Part shown: positions 47,899-56,554 of the stretch, piece after piece
How the letters are laid out: every line of letters begins with the position of its first letter
Numbering within the stretch: the first letter of the stretch is position 1
NCBI RefSeq assembly: GCF_007829815.1
Contig: NZ_VIWT01000004.1
Coordinates: 496,001-560,000, forward strand
Origin: Kitasatospora viridis
Lineage (GTDB): Bacteria; Actinomycetota; Actinomycetes; Streptomycetales; Streptomycetaceae
Length of the DNA stretch: 64,000 nt
Direction: 5' to 3'
Notes under the pieces: model-generated
Database searches by the model: none
Seen by the model: only the letters and a program-made list of their open reading frames with translations
What the model was told of the DNA's origin: nothing
Translations under genes and position numbers: made by a program

Positions 47899-49936
47899 TA
47901 TCCCGGTGCCCGTGATCCAATTCCGGTTTCCGTTCCAGGGCGGCGGCGAAGAAGGCCAGCACGTCGGCGAAGTAGGACAGCCGGGCCGGGCGGGCGTGCA
48001 CGCCGTGGCCCAGCCCCGCCCCCTGCCGCAGCAGCACCGGGCGGCCGGAGCCGGTCGCGTGCTGCAGCGCGGCGCACATCTTGCGGGAGTGCAGCGGATC
48101 CACCCGGGCGTCGTCGTCGAAGGCGGTCAGCAGCACCGCCGGGTAGGGCGCGCCCTGGCGCACCCGGTGGTACGGCGAGTAGCCGAGCAGCCAGCCGAGC
48201 TCCTCCGGCACCTCGCGGTCGCCGAACTCCTCGGTCCAGTAGGGCCCGTAGCCGGTCAGCTGGTAGCGGGCCAGGTCCAGCGGGGCCGCCGTGGCGGCCA
48301 CCGCGCCGAACAGCTCCGGGTGCTGGGTCAGCGCGGCGGCGACCAGCAGGCCGCCGGCGCTCTGACCGAAGGCGCCCAACTGCCCCTCGGCGCAGTAGCC
48401 GGCCGCCAGCAGGTGGCGGGCGGCGTCCGTGAAGTCGTCGATGCCGCGCTGCTTGTGCTCGCGCATCCCGGCCCGGTGCCACTCCTCGCCGTGCTCGCCG
48501 CCGCCGCGCACGCAGGCCACCGCGAACTGGCCGCCCCACTCGGCCCAGGCCAGCGCCGCCGCGTAGTAGTCCGCGACCTGCGGCTCGCCGAAGGCGCCGT
48601 AGCCCTGCAGGACGGTCGGCAGCGGCCCGGGCGGCGCGCCCGCCGGGCGGGTGAGCAGCAGCCGCACGGGCGTGCCGTCGCTCGCCCGGTACTCCACCTC
48701 GCTGACCGTCAGCTCCGGCACCGGCCCCGGCAGGCCCGCCGAGCGCCAGACGGTCAGCTCGCCGGTGCGGGCGTCGTACCGGTGGACGGTCTCCGGGGTG
48801 GTGCGGTCGGAGTAGCCGAACCAGGCCTGGTGGCCGCCCGGGTGGAAGGTCAGCTCGGTGACCGCCCCGCCGCCCGGCAGTGCGAGCTCTCCCAAGGGCG
48901 CACCGGTGTGCAGGTCGTGACGGGTGATCAGTGGTCGGCCCGCCAGCGACCGCAGCGCCAGCAGTTCGGGTCGGGCGAGTTCGGGCCCGTCCAGGATCGC
49001 GAAGGAGTCCAGCACCGCGTGCTCGTCCTCGGGCAGCAGCTCGCGCGGGTGGGCGGCGCCCGGCGGTCGGACCAGCAGGCGCCCGCGCGGCGCGTCCGCG
49101 TCGGTGAGCAGGTAGAGCGTACCGTCGGCGGCCGGCCACGGGGTGGTCCAGCCCTCGCTCGCCAGCTCGGTCAACTGCGGCTGCTCCCAGGGCGCCTGGC
49201 GCAGGTCGGCGGTCCAGAGGCGGTTGCCCGCGCCCAGTTGGTCGGTGGCGACCACCACCAGCAGGTCGCCGCCCGCTCCGGTGGTGACGTCCGGCTCGGC
49301 GCCCTCGGGCAGGGTGAGCACCTCGGTGTCTGCGGCGCCGGGGGTGCCGATCCGGTGCAGCCGGACGGCCTCGCCGCGTCCGTAGTAGAAGGCGCTGCCG
49401 TCGGCGGTCCAGGCGACGGCGCCGTACCGGCAGCCCTCGACGGGCTGGTCGACCGTCCGGCCGTCCGCCACGGCGGTGATCCGCAGGGTGTACTCCTCGG
49501 AGCCACCCTCGGCGAGTTGGTGGGCGACCAGTCGGCCGGTCGGGTCGGGCACCCAGGCGCCCAGCACGCCCTGTGCGCCCGGGTCGACCAGGGTGCGCCG
49601 CACGCCGTCCCGCTCGACGACCAGCACGGGCCGGTCGGCGTCGGCGCCGCGCTGGGTGAAGAAGGCCTGCCCACCGGCGAACTGAGGCGGGGTCAGGTGG
49701 TCGAAGGAGGTCAGCCGGGTGAGCGCGGATCGGAACTCCTCGACGCTCGGCCAGCTCTTCCGGGTGCGGGCGTAGAGGTCGCGCTGGGCGGCCGCCCAGG
49801 CCAGGGTGCCCGGCGACCGCGGGTCCTCCAACGGCCGGTACGGGTCGGGCACCGTGCGCTCGCCCAACTGGTCGGCGGCGGTCGGGGATCTCGGAGCGGG
49901 CGGTGCGGCGGACTCGGCGTCGGTCGAGGAGTGCAC
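47885..49936 (-). CDS. Prolyl oligopeptidase family serine peptidase (S9A)
   Basis: A 683-residue protein. Residues to about 420 form the beta-propeller (YGAVAWTADGSAFYYGRG and similar strands), and the C-terminal third is the alpha/beta hydrolase. The nucleophile elbow is GAFGQSAGGLLVAAAL (Ser about 525), where the usual G-G-S-N-G-G has Gln and Ala. The Asp is in DDDARVDPLHS (about 606) and the His in GHGVHARP (about 644). It lacks a signal peptide. GTG 49936 follows GGGAGG. Next to a precursor peptide it could cut leaders, macrocyclise or give immunity; this is inference. Confidence 0.9.
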   Translation of the reverse strand: MHSSTDAESAAPPAPRSPTAADQLGERTVPDPYRPLEDPRSPGTLAWAAAQRDLYARTRKSWPSVEEFRSALTRLTSFDHLTPPQFAGGQAFFTQRGADADRPVLVVERDGVRRTLVDPGAQGVLGAWVPDPTGRLVAHQLAEGGSEEYTLRITAVADGRTVDQPVEGCRYGAVAWTADGSAFYYGRGEAVRLHRIGTPGAADTEVLTLPEGAEPDVTTGAGGDLLVVVATDQLGAGNRLWTADLRQAPWEQPQLTELASEGWTTPWPAADGTLYLLTDADAPRGRLLVRPPGAAHPRELLPEDEHAVLDSFAILDGPELARPELLALRSLAGRPLITRHDLHTGAPLGELALPGGGAVTELTFHPGGHQAWFGYSDRTTPETVHRYDARTGELTVWRSAGLPGPVPELTVSEVEYRASDGTPVRLLLTRPAGAPPGPLPTVLQGYGAFGEPQVADYYAAALAWAEWGGQFAVACVRGGGEHGEEWHRAGMREHKQRGIDDFTDAARHLLAAGYCAEGQLGAFGQSAGGLLVAAALTQHPELFGAVAATAAPLDLARYQLTGYGPYWTEEFGDREVPEELGWLLGYSPYHRVRQGAPYPAVLLTAFDDDARVDPLHSRKMCAALQHATGSGRPVLLRQGAGLGHGVHARPARLSYFADVLAFFAAALERKPELDHGHRDMTPD

Positions 49937-50009
49937 GGTCCTCCCGGGAGTGGCGCGGACTGCGGGGTGCCGCTCCCGGGTCCGGGCTCCGGGCGAGCGG
50001 ACCGTCGGC

Positions 50010-50023
50010 GATGGCGCGCCATC
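50010..50023. promoter_or_regulatory. 14-bp perfect palindrome
   Basis: GATGGCGCGCCATC is fully self-complementary and lies 74 bp upstream of the peptidase start and 135 bp before the plus-strand gene at 50158. Candidate operator in the 221-bp divergent region; the rest of that region shows nothing definite. Confidence 0.35.
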
Positions 50024-50157
50024 ATAGGCCGGGTAGCCGGATACACGTCAAGAACGCCTCGCCGAACGGCCCCGCCCCGGTGGGCACTTCGGCCCTCCGG
50101 GCCTGCCCGGGTCCACCGCCGGTCGGCGTGTCGGACCCGTCTGCGATGATCACGCCC

Positions 50158-50808
50158 ATGTGGCAGCAACACCCTGAGCAGTTCGAATCGCACATCACCG
50201 TGGACTGCGCGGCCGACCGGCTCGACCGCCTCGCCCAGTGGTCGGCGGACCGGGGGCTGGAGTTCCTGCACATCGTGCTGGCCCGGGGGCGGATGACCTC
50301 CCAGCCGATGGTCACCCTCACCGGCACCGGCACCCTGGCCGAGCACCGCGCCGCCGTGGCGGCGGCCGCCGAGGCGCTCCGGGCGGACGGCTTCCGGCCG
50401 GTGCGGGTCAAGGTGGAGGCCGCGCCGTGGGCGAGCGGGGTCCCCGGCAGCGACGCCGAGGCGGCCGCACTGCCCGCGGACACCTACTTCGAGCACCACG
50501 TCAAGGTCCGCCTGCGGCCCGGCCAGAGCCGCGACCGGCTCGCCGAGCGGGTGCGCGGCCACGGCGCGCACGTCTCCTGGAACGCCCGCCGCGCCGACGG
50601 ACCCGACGGCGAGCAGCGCTTCGTCACCCAGCGCTGCCACGGCGTCGGCCTGGCCACCGCCGGCGAGCGCCTGGCGGCGCTGCTCGGTGCGCTCGCCGAC
50701 GGGTTCGACGTCCGGTCCGTGGAGCGCGAGTTCGTCCTGCACGACAGCAACACCTCGGTCGACGACGGATGGCTGGACGTCCAGCCGGAACTGGAAGGCG
50801 CGCGATGA
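50158..50808 (+). CDS. Hypothetical protein coupled to an AbiEii-like nucleotidyltransferase
   Basis: A 216-residue soluble protein, not recognised. It looks like two similar halves, each with an alternating strand and helix pattern (FESHITVDCAADRLDRLAQW and TYFEHHVKVRLRPGQSRDRL), so it may be an internal duplication. There is no winged helix, so it is not AbiEi. ATG 50158. The stop overlaps the next ATG (ATGA), so the two proteins are probably made in fixed ratio and act together. Confidence 0.6.
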   Translation: MWQQHPEQFESHITVDCAADRLDRLAQWSADRGLEFLHIVLARGRMTSQPMVTLTGTGTLAEHRAAVAAAAEALRADGFRPVRVKVEAAPWASGVPGSDAEAAALPADTYFEHHVKVRLRPGQSRDRLAERVRGHGAHVSWNARRADGPDGEQRFVTQRCHGVGLATAGERLAALLGALADGFDVRSVEREFVLHDSNTSVDDGWLDVQPELEGAR

Positions 50809-52100
50809 ACCCCGACTGGCACTCGTTCGGCTGGACCCGCGGCTCGGTCCCCCGCCAGCCGCTCTCGGACACCGAGCGCGCGGACCTCGGCGTCCCGCTG
50901 ACGCTCCGTCCGGTCACGGACGAGCGGGCGCAGCAGGCACCCGTCTTCGACCCGGCCCTGCAGCACCTGCGCTACGGCTACCGCGCCGCCGATCCGCGGT
51001 TCGAGGAGCCCGAGTTGGCCGCCGCCTGGCCGTCGGCCCGGCGCCGCGCGCTGGACCTGGTGCTGGCCGCCGTCGCCGACTCCCGCTGGGTGGACCACCT
51101 GGTGCTGCGCGGCAGCGTGCTGCTGCGCGCCTGGTACGGCGAGGCGGCCCGCGAGCCGGGCGACCTGGACTTCGTGGTGGTCCCCCGGGACTGGATGTTC
51201 GACGACCTGCGCAGCACCGAGATGCTGGACGGGATAGCGGCGGCCGTCGAGCGCACCGCGGCCGAGGCCGGCGGGCCGGTGCGGTTCGAGGCCGCGGCCG
51301 CCGCGGTCGACGACATCTGGACCTACGACCGGGTGCCCGGCGTGCGCATGGTGCTGCCGTGGACGGCCGGCGAACTGCCGGGCGGCACCGTGCAGATCGA
51401 CTTCGTCTTCACCGAGCCGCTGCCGCTCCCGCCCGAGCCGATCGCGATCCCGTCCGCCACCGGCGACCGGGCCGCCGTGCTGCACGCCGCCACCCCCGAG
51501 CTCTCGCTGGCCTGGAAGCTCATGTGGCTGCTCACCGACGACTACCCGCAGGGCAAGGACCTCTACGACGCCGTGCTGCTCGCCGAGCACGGCCCGCTGC
51601 GCTACCGGGTGCTGCGGGACGCCTTCGCCGCCGGCGGCCCCGAGCAGGCGCTCCGCCCGGTGCTCGACGACGCCGTCCCGGGGATCGGGCGCGAGGTCGA
51701 GTGGGAGGACTTCCAGCAGGAGTACCCGGTGATCACCGCCGGCGCGGACGAGTACGTCGCGCGGCTGGGCGCCGCGCTGGCGCCGACCTTCGCGCAGGAG
51801 CCCGCCGGGCTGACCGAACCGGGGCTGCGCAACTGGTGGCTCGCCGGCTGGCTGGAGCGCTACCGCGCGGGCTTCGACGCCGCGGGGCTCGCCGCCACCC
51901 TGGAGACCATGGCGCAGGACCGACTGGAGCTGGCGGCGGCCGTGCTGATCGTGCGTGAGCTGCTCGGCCGGGACCGGACCAGCATGGAGCAGGCGCGCGA
52001 GAGCGTGCTCGCCGACCCCGCCTGGCTCGGCTGGACCGGGCCGAAGCACCGGGATCCGAACGCGCACCACAACAAGGTGCTGCGCGGCTGGGAGTACTGA
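50805..52100 (+). CDS. AbiEii-like nucleotidyltransferase
   Basis: A 431-residue protein. Its core has the nucleotidyltransferase motif VLRGSVLLRAWYGEAAREPG then DLDFVVVPRDW (G-S ... D-L-D), as in AbiEii toxins and their MenT-like relatives. Further on, IDFVFTEP supplies another acidic residue and AWKLMWLLTDD follows. AbiEii enzymes modify tRNA or other targets and are usually paired with AbiEi antitoxin; here the partner is unrelated. ATG 50805 overlaps the upstream stop. The C-terminal 150 residues are extra to the usual family size. Confidence 0.72.
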   Translation: MNPDWHSFGWTRGSVPRQPLSDTERADLGVPLTLRPVTDERAQQAPVFDPALQHLRYGYRAADPRFEEPELAAAWPSARRRALDLVLAAVADSRWVDHLVLRGSVLLRAWYGEAAREPGDLDFVVVPRDWMFDDLRSTEMLDGIAAAVERTAAEAGGPVRFEAAAAAVDDIWTYDRVPGVRMVLPWTAGELPGGTVQIDFVFTEPLPLPPEPIAIPSATGDRAAVLHAATPELSLAWKLMWLLTDDYPQGKDLYDAVLLAEHGPLRYRVLRDAFAAGGPEQALRPVLDDAVPGIGREVEWEDFQQEYPVITAGADEYVARLGAALAPTFAQEPAGLTEPGLRNWWLAGWLERYRAGFDAAGLAATLETMAQDRLELAAAVLIVRELLGRDRTSMEQARESVLADPAWLGWTGPKHRDPNAHHNKVLRGWEY

Positions 52101-52122
52101 CGGGCCGTCCGGCCGGGCCCGC

Positions 52123-52806
52123 TCAGGCGTCGGCCGCCACCCCGGCGATCACCGCCCGGAAGGCCCAGCCCAGCCGCTGCTCGGGGCTGCCGGCGAACAG
52201 CCGGTCGGCGAGCGCGGTGATCCTGGGGTGGGTCGCGGGGTCGGCCCCGCGCAGCGCGGCGACGTGGGCCCGCAGGTCCTGCGCGGAACCGGGGTCGGCG
52301 TCCCGGGCGGACTGCTCGGCGGCGGTCGCGGTGGCGACCTGAAGCAGCAGGTCCACGCCCCAGGCCGCGCGCTCGTCCGGCACCCCGCCCTCGGCGAGCA
52401 GCGCGAGCACCGCCTCGACCAGGGCCAGGTAGTGCGGCCCGGCGGGGCGGGCGACCAGCGCCGACTGCGCCAGGCCCGGGTGCCCGAAGAGCAGCACGGT
52501 GTACCGGGTGAGCAGTCCGGTGAGCCGGTCCTGCCAGGGGCCGGGGGCGGCGTCCGCGGCGAGGTCCAGCTCGCCGAGCAACTCGTCCAGGATCGCGGCG
52601 TGCAGCTCGGCGGTGTTGGCCACGTAGACGTAGAGCGAGGCCGGCCCGGTGTCCAGCTCCTGGGCCAGCCGACGCATCGTCACCCGTGGCAGGCCCTCCT
52701 CGCGCATCACTTGCAGGGCGCTCGCGACGATCCCGGCCAGACTGAGGGCGGGCTTCGCGGGCCGCTCGCGGCGGCTGCGCGGGGGTGTGGGTGCTCCGGT
52801 CGTCAT
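52123..52806 (-). CDS. TetR family regulator
   Basis: A 227-residue regulator. HTH: ALSLAGIVASALQVMREEGL, MRRLAQELDTGPASLYVYVA, NTAELHAAILDELLGEL. The C-terminal ligand domain is all helical and resembles the TetR_C_11/tetracyclin-type group. ATG 52806 is preceded by the GTTCG-TTG-CGAAC dyad. It is downstream of and co-directional with a TetX-like monooxygenase gene (46 bp apart) and has matching operator half-sites at both genes, so it probably represses both and itself. Confidence 0.9.
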   Translation of the reverse strand: MTTGAPTPPRSRRERPAKPALSLAGIVASALQVMREEGLPRVTMRRLAQELDTGPASLYVYVANTAELHAAILDELLGELDLAADAAPGPWQDRLTGLLTRYTVLLFGHPGLAQSALVARPAGPHYLALVEAVLALLAEGGVPDERAAWGVDLLLQVATATAAEQSARDADPGSAQDLRAHVAALRGADPATHPRITALADRLFAGSPEQRLGWAFRAVIAGVAADA

Positions 52807-52827
52807 GGCAGTCACCGTAGGGAACGC

Positions 52828-52840
52828 GTTCGTTGCGAAC
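52828..52840. promoter_or_regulatory. TetR half-site dyad before the regulator gene
   Basis: GTTCG (52828-52832) and CGAAC (52836-52840) around a 3-bp spacer, 22 bp upstream of the TetR ATG. The half-site matches that in the larger operator at 54022-54067, consistent with autoregulation. Confidence 0.5.
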
Positions 52841-52852
52841 AAGTTCGGCGAC

Positions 52853-54010
52853 TCACTCCGCCGAGGTGGCGAACTGCGCTGGGTCGCCGAACTGCGCGGC
52901 CAGCCGCTCCAGGCCGTCCGGGCCGAACATCAGCGCCGTGTTCGCCGCCGACTCGGCCGCGCCCGCCTCGGCGCGCGGGAAGAGCAGCGCCTCGTAGGCG
53001 GCCAGCGCGGCCTCGGGGTCGCCGGGGTGGTCGGCGATCGCCCGGCCGAGGTCGGCCCCGTCGATCATGGCCAGGTTGGCGCCCTCCCCGGCGAACGGGG
53101 ACATCAGGTGGGCGGCATCGCCGAGCAGGGTCACCCCGGGCACCCGGGGCCAGCGGTGGCCGACGGGCAGGGCGAAGATGTGACGCGGCGTCAGCGCGCC
53201 CTCGGCCTCGCCGACCAGGGCCCGCAGGGCCGGGTGCCAGTCCTCGAAGTGGGCCAGCACGGCGGCCTTGGCCCCGGCGGTGTCGGCGAAGTCGATCGAG
53301 CCGAGCCAGTCCTGATCGGCCGTCAGCGCGGTGTACGCGTGCACACTGCCGTCGCTCTCGCGGTGGGCCAGGATGCCCCGGCCGGCCGCCAGGGCGATGA
53401 AGAAGCCGTCGCCGACCAGCGCGGTGGCGGCGCCGGGGCGGCGCAGGTCGGTCTCGACGAAGGAGATGCCGGTGTAGGCCGGGAGCTCGGCGGAGAGCAG
53501 CGGACGGATCCGGGACCAGGCGCCGTCCGCGCCGACCAGCAGGTCGGTGGTGCGGGTGGTCCCGTCGGCGAAGGCGATCTCGTGGCGGCCGTCACCCAGC
53601 GGGCGGGAACCCAGTGGGCGGGCGCCCAGCACCTTGCTCCCCCAGTGCACGGTGCCGGCCGGGAGCGCGTCGAGCAGCAGGTCGCGCAGCTGCCCGCGGT
53701 CCACCTCGGGGCGGCCGCCGGTGCCGTCGTCGGGCTCGTCCAGGCGCACGGTGCCGTCGGCGGCCACCAGGCGCATGGCCTGCCCGCCGGGGTGGACCAG
53801 GGCGGCGAACTCGTGGTGCAGTCCGGCCGCGCGCAGCGCCTGCTGCCCGGTGTCGTGGTGGATGTCGAGCATGCCGCCCTGGGTGCGGGCGTCCCGGGAG
53901 GCGTCGAGGTCGAAGACGGCGGCCGGGATGCCCCGGGTGTGCAGCACCCGGGCCAGGGTGAGCCCGCCGAGGCCGGCGCCGATGATCGCGATGGGGTGGT
54001 GTGTGGTCAT
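52853..54010 (-). CDS. FAD-dependent monooxygenase, TetX-like
   Basis: A 385-residue flavoprotein. N-terminal HPIAIIGAGLGGLTLARVLH (FAD site), QGGMLDIHHDTGQQALRAAG characteristic of TetX-type hydroxylases, DLLVGADGAWSRIRPLL (DG motif) and VTLLGDAAHLMSPFAGEG, ANLAMIDGADLGRAI. TetX inactivates tetracyclines by hydroxylation; this enzyme may detoxify a related or other drug. ATG 54010. It is preceded by two 16-bp AACGAAC-type palindromes and followed by a TetR gene. A cotranscribed regulator-enzyme pair. Confidence 0.88.
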   Translation of the reverse strand: MTTHHPIAIIGAGLGGLTLARVLHTRGIPAAVFDLDASRDARTQGGMLDIHHDTGQQALRAAGLHHEFAALVHPGGQAMRLVAADGTVRLDEPDDGTGGRPEVDRGQLRDLLLDALPAGTVHWGSKVLGARPLGSRPLGDGRHEIAFADGTTRTTDLLVGADGAWSRIRPLLSAELPAYTGISFVETDLRRPGAATALVGDGFFIALAAGRGILAHRESDGSVHAYTALTADQDWLGSIDFADTAGAKAAVLAHFEDWHPALRALVGEAEGALTPRHIFALPVGHRWPRVPGVTLLGDAAHLMSPFAGEGANLAMIDGADLGRAIADHPGDPEAALAAYEALLFPRAEAGAAESAANTALMFGPDGLERLAAQFGDPAQFATSAE

Positions 54011-54021
54011 GCCCAAACGGT

Positions 54022-54067
54022 AACGAACGTGTTCGTTGCGAACAAGTTCGGAACGAACATGTTCGTT
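54022..54067. promoter_or_regulatory. Paired 16-bp palindromes, TetR operator
   Basis: AACGAAC-GT-GTTCGTT (54022-54037) and AACGAAC-AT-GTTCGTT (54052-54067, perfect) are spaced 30 bp apart, about three helical turns, so two dimers could bind on one face. They lie just upstream of the TetX-like gene start at 54010. Confidence 0.72.
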
Positions 54068-54120
54068 ACCGCCCTGGATGACCGGCCCCTGGATGACCGC
54101 CCCCTGGGTTCGGCGTTCCG

Positions 54121-56073
54121 CTACCGCCGGTGCGTCAGCAGCGCCAGCTCCTCGCCGAACGCCACCAGCACCCCGCGCCCCGGCACCGGGGCCAGCGCCC
54201 CGACCCGGTACGGCAGCCGCAGCGGCTCGCCGTCCTCCTCCTGGGTCGCCAGGTCCCAGAGCCGCAGCGTCCGGTCGTCGCCCCCGGAGACCACCACCCA
54301 CCGGCCGCCCAGCTCCGTGGTGGCCAGGTCGCCGAGCCGGCGCAGGTGCCCGCGCAGGCCGAGGCCCAGGTCGCGGCCGGCGCCCAGGTCCCAGACCCGC
54401 ATCCAGCTGTCGTACCCCGCGCCCGTCACCACCACCGGGCGCCCGTCGACCACCGCCGTCGCCGCGCGGTCCACCCAGCGCCGGTGGCCCTCCAGCGGCC
54501 CGCCCAGCGGCTTGCGCGCGGCCAGGTCCCAGCGCCGCGCCCGGTGGTCGGAGTGCCCGGTGAGCAGCACGGTGCGCCCGTCCGCCACGGCCGCCGCCAG
54601 CGCCAGCACCCGGCGCTCGCCGGTCGCCAGCGGTGCCCGCGGTTCGCCGGTGGCCAGGTCCCAGATCCGCACCAGGCCGTCCGCGGCCCCGGCCAGCACC
54701 AGGGTGCGCCCGTCCTGCTCGGCCGTGGTCAGCGCGCTGACCCCGTCGGTCCCGGTCGCCAGGGCGCGGCTCTCGCCGGTCCGCGGGTCGGTCACCCGGA
54801 CCACGCCGTCCGAGCCGCCGGTGAGCAGCACCGGCCGCCCGTCCAGCTCCGCGCCCGCCAGGGCGGACACGGACCCCTCGTGCCCGGGCAGCCGGCGCGC
54901 CCCGCTCGGCGGGTGCTCGACGTCCCAGGCGTGCACCGACCCGTGGTGGGTGCCGGCCACGGCCAGCCGGTCCGGACCGTCCGCCAGGACCAGCAGGGCC
55001 GAGACGGACCCGTCCAGGCCCGGATCGGCCGATCCCTCGTGGCGCGGTCCGTCGAACCCCCAGACCCGCACCGACCCGTCGAAGCCACGGGCCGCGACCG
55101 CGCCGTCCAGCAGCGCCAGTTGCTCGACGGGCTGCTCGTGCCCGGCGAACGGCTCGGCCAGGGGCTCGCGGGTGGCCAGGTCCCAGACCCACACCCGCCG
55201 CCCCGCGCCGCCGGCCGCCACCAGCTCGCGGCCACCGCTGCGAGCCAGCACCAGGGCGCCGACCCGGTGGAACGAACCGGTGGCCGGGCCGCCGGCGCCG
55301 GTGAGCGGCTCGCCGAGCTGCCGACCGGTCGCCGGGTCCCAGATCCGCACCGTGCCGTCCTGCCCCGCCGTCGCCACCACCCCGCCGCCGGCGGCCAGCG
55401 TCTGCACCGGGGCGGTGTGCCCGACCAGCGCGGGCCCGGCCGGCTGACCGGTGATCAGGTCGCGGACCAGCACCTCCCGGTCGTCCTCCCCCGCGCTGAG
55501 CACCACCTGACGACCCGCCACCATGGCCACCGCGAGCGCGACCACCCAGCCCGCGTGGCCGCCGACCGGCGGCGCGACCAGCTGCCCGTCCGCCAGGTCC
55601 CAGACCCGGACCAGGCCGTCCCACCCGCCCGTCACCAGCAGGGTGCGGCCGTCCCGTTCGGCGGCCGCGGCCGTGGTGATCCGGCCCTTCGGCACCTCCA
55701 GCGGCTCGCCGACCGGCTCACCGGAGCGCAGGTCCCAGGCCCGCAGCTGGTCACTGGTGTCCCCGGGACCGTCGGGGCTGTGCCGGTCCTGGTGGCCGGT
55801 GAGCAGCAGCGCCCGGCCCGCCGCGGTCAGCACGGTGACCACCCGGGCGTCGGGCCCGGCCTCGATGCCGAGCGCCGGACGGCTGCCGCCCGGCTCGCCG
55901 ACGCTGATCCGCCCGTGGAACTCCTGCTCGACCAGCAGCAGGCGGCCGTCCAGCACCGCGAGTTCGGGTCCGAGGCCGCCGCGGCCCGGCCGAACCTCCC
56001 GGGTCCGCCGGTCCACCACCCGGCCGGTGACCCACGCGGCCTGCCACCGCTCGCTCGTCAGCTCGTGCTCCAT
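54121..56073 (-). CDS. WD40 repeat protein
   Basis: A 650-residue protein made of about 12-14 WD40-like units, each near 45 residues. Typical pieces are LLVTGGWDGLVRVWDLADGQ, VVATAGQDGTVRIWDPATGR and WVVVSGGDDRTLRLWDLATQ. This should form one or two beta-propellers acting as a protein scaffold. No kinase, protease or NACHT domain is attached, unlike many Streptomyces WD40 proteins. ATG 56073. It sits alone between the TetX-like locus and two membrane protein genes. Confidence 0.88.
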   Translation of the reverse strand: MEHELTSERWQAAWVTGRVVDRRTREVRPGRGGLGPELAVLDGRLLLVEQEFHGRISVGEPGGSRPALGIEAGPDARVVTVLTAAGRALLLTGHQDRHSPDGPGDTSDQLRAWDLRSGEPVGEPLEVPKGRITTAAAAERDGRTLLVTGGWDGLVRVWDLADGQLVAPPVGGHAGWVVALAVAMVAGRQVVLSAGEDDREVLVRDLITGQPAGPALVGHTAPVQTLAAGGGVVATAGQDGTVRIWDPATGRQLGEPLTGAGGPATGSFHRVGALVLARSGGRELVAAGGAGRRVWVWDLATREPLAEPFAGHEQPVEQLALLDGAVAARGFDGSVRVWGFDGPRHEGSADPGLDGSVSALLVLADGPDRLAVAGTHHGSVHAWDVEHPPSGARRLPGHEGSVSALAGAELDGRPVLLTGGSDGVVRVTDPRTGESRALATGTDGVSALTTAEQDGRTLVLAGAADGLVRIWDLATGEPRAPLATGERRVLALAAAVADGRTVLLTGHSDHRARRWDLAARKPLGGPLEGHRRWVDRAATAVVDGRPVVVTGAGYDSWMRVWDLGAGRDLGLGLRGHLRRLGDLATTELGGRWVVVSGGDDRTLRLWDLATQEEDGEPLRLPYRVGALAPVPGRGVLVAFGEELALLTHRR

Positions 56074-56161
56074 CTGCGCCCCTCCTGCCGCCGGCCCCCG
56101 TCCGCCGCCAGTCTGCCCGCCGGGTCCGACGCACCGTCAACCCCGGGGCGGGGCCGCCATG

Positions 56162-56554
56162 TCAGTCGCCGACGACGCGGCCGAGCCCGAAGCCGACGAA
56201 GAAGGGCAGCTCGACCAGGAAGGCGATCAGCACCGCGCCGATGACGACCAGCACGGCGAACTCCCCGGCGGCCCAGGCCGGGTCCGCAACGAAACACACG
56301 AGCAGCCAGGCCGCGCCCGACACACCCGCACCGGCCAGCGCGGCGCACGGGCCGGCCGAGCGGTCGCGCCCCATCCCGAGCGCCAGGCCGACCGGCGCGG
56401 CACTGCACGGCGGCAGGATCATGGAGAGCGGCCAGATCCCCGGGTCGCCGCAGAGCAGCGGCAGCAGCGGGGCGACGGCCAGCACGGTCAGCCAGCCGGT
56501 GATCACCAGGGTCCGGCGCCGACGGGACGTCTGACCTGACTGACCGTCAGACAT
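56162..56554 (-). CDS. Small membrane protein, paralogue A
   Basis: A 130-residue protein with four likely helices (about 17-34, 43-60, 70-88, 96-120). The opening RRRRTLVITGWLTVLAVAPL, LPLL closely matches the gene just upstream (RQRHAIVITGWTAVLAVAPL), so the two are paralogues from a tandem duplication. ATG 56554 overlaps the upstream stop by 8 bp, showing co-translation. Function unknown; perhaps a heteromeric membrane pair. Confidence 0.65.
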   Translation of the reverse strand: MSDGQSGQTSRRRRTLVITGWLTVLAVAPLLPLLCGDPGIWPLSMILPPCSAAPVGLALGMGRDRSAGPCAALAGAGVSGAAWLLVCFVADPAWAAGEFAVLVVIGAVLIAFLVELPFFVGFGLGRVVGD

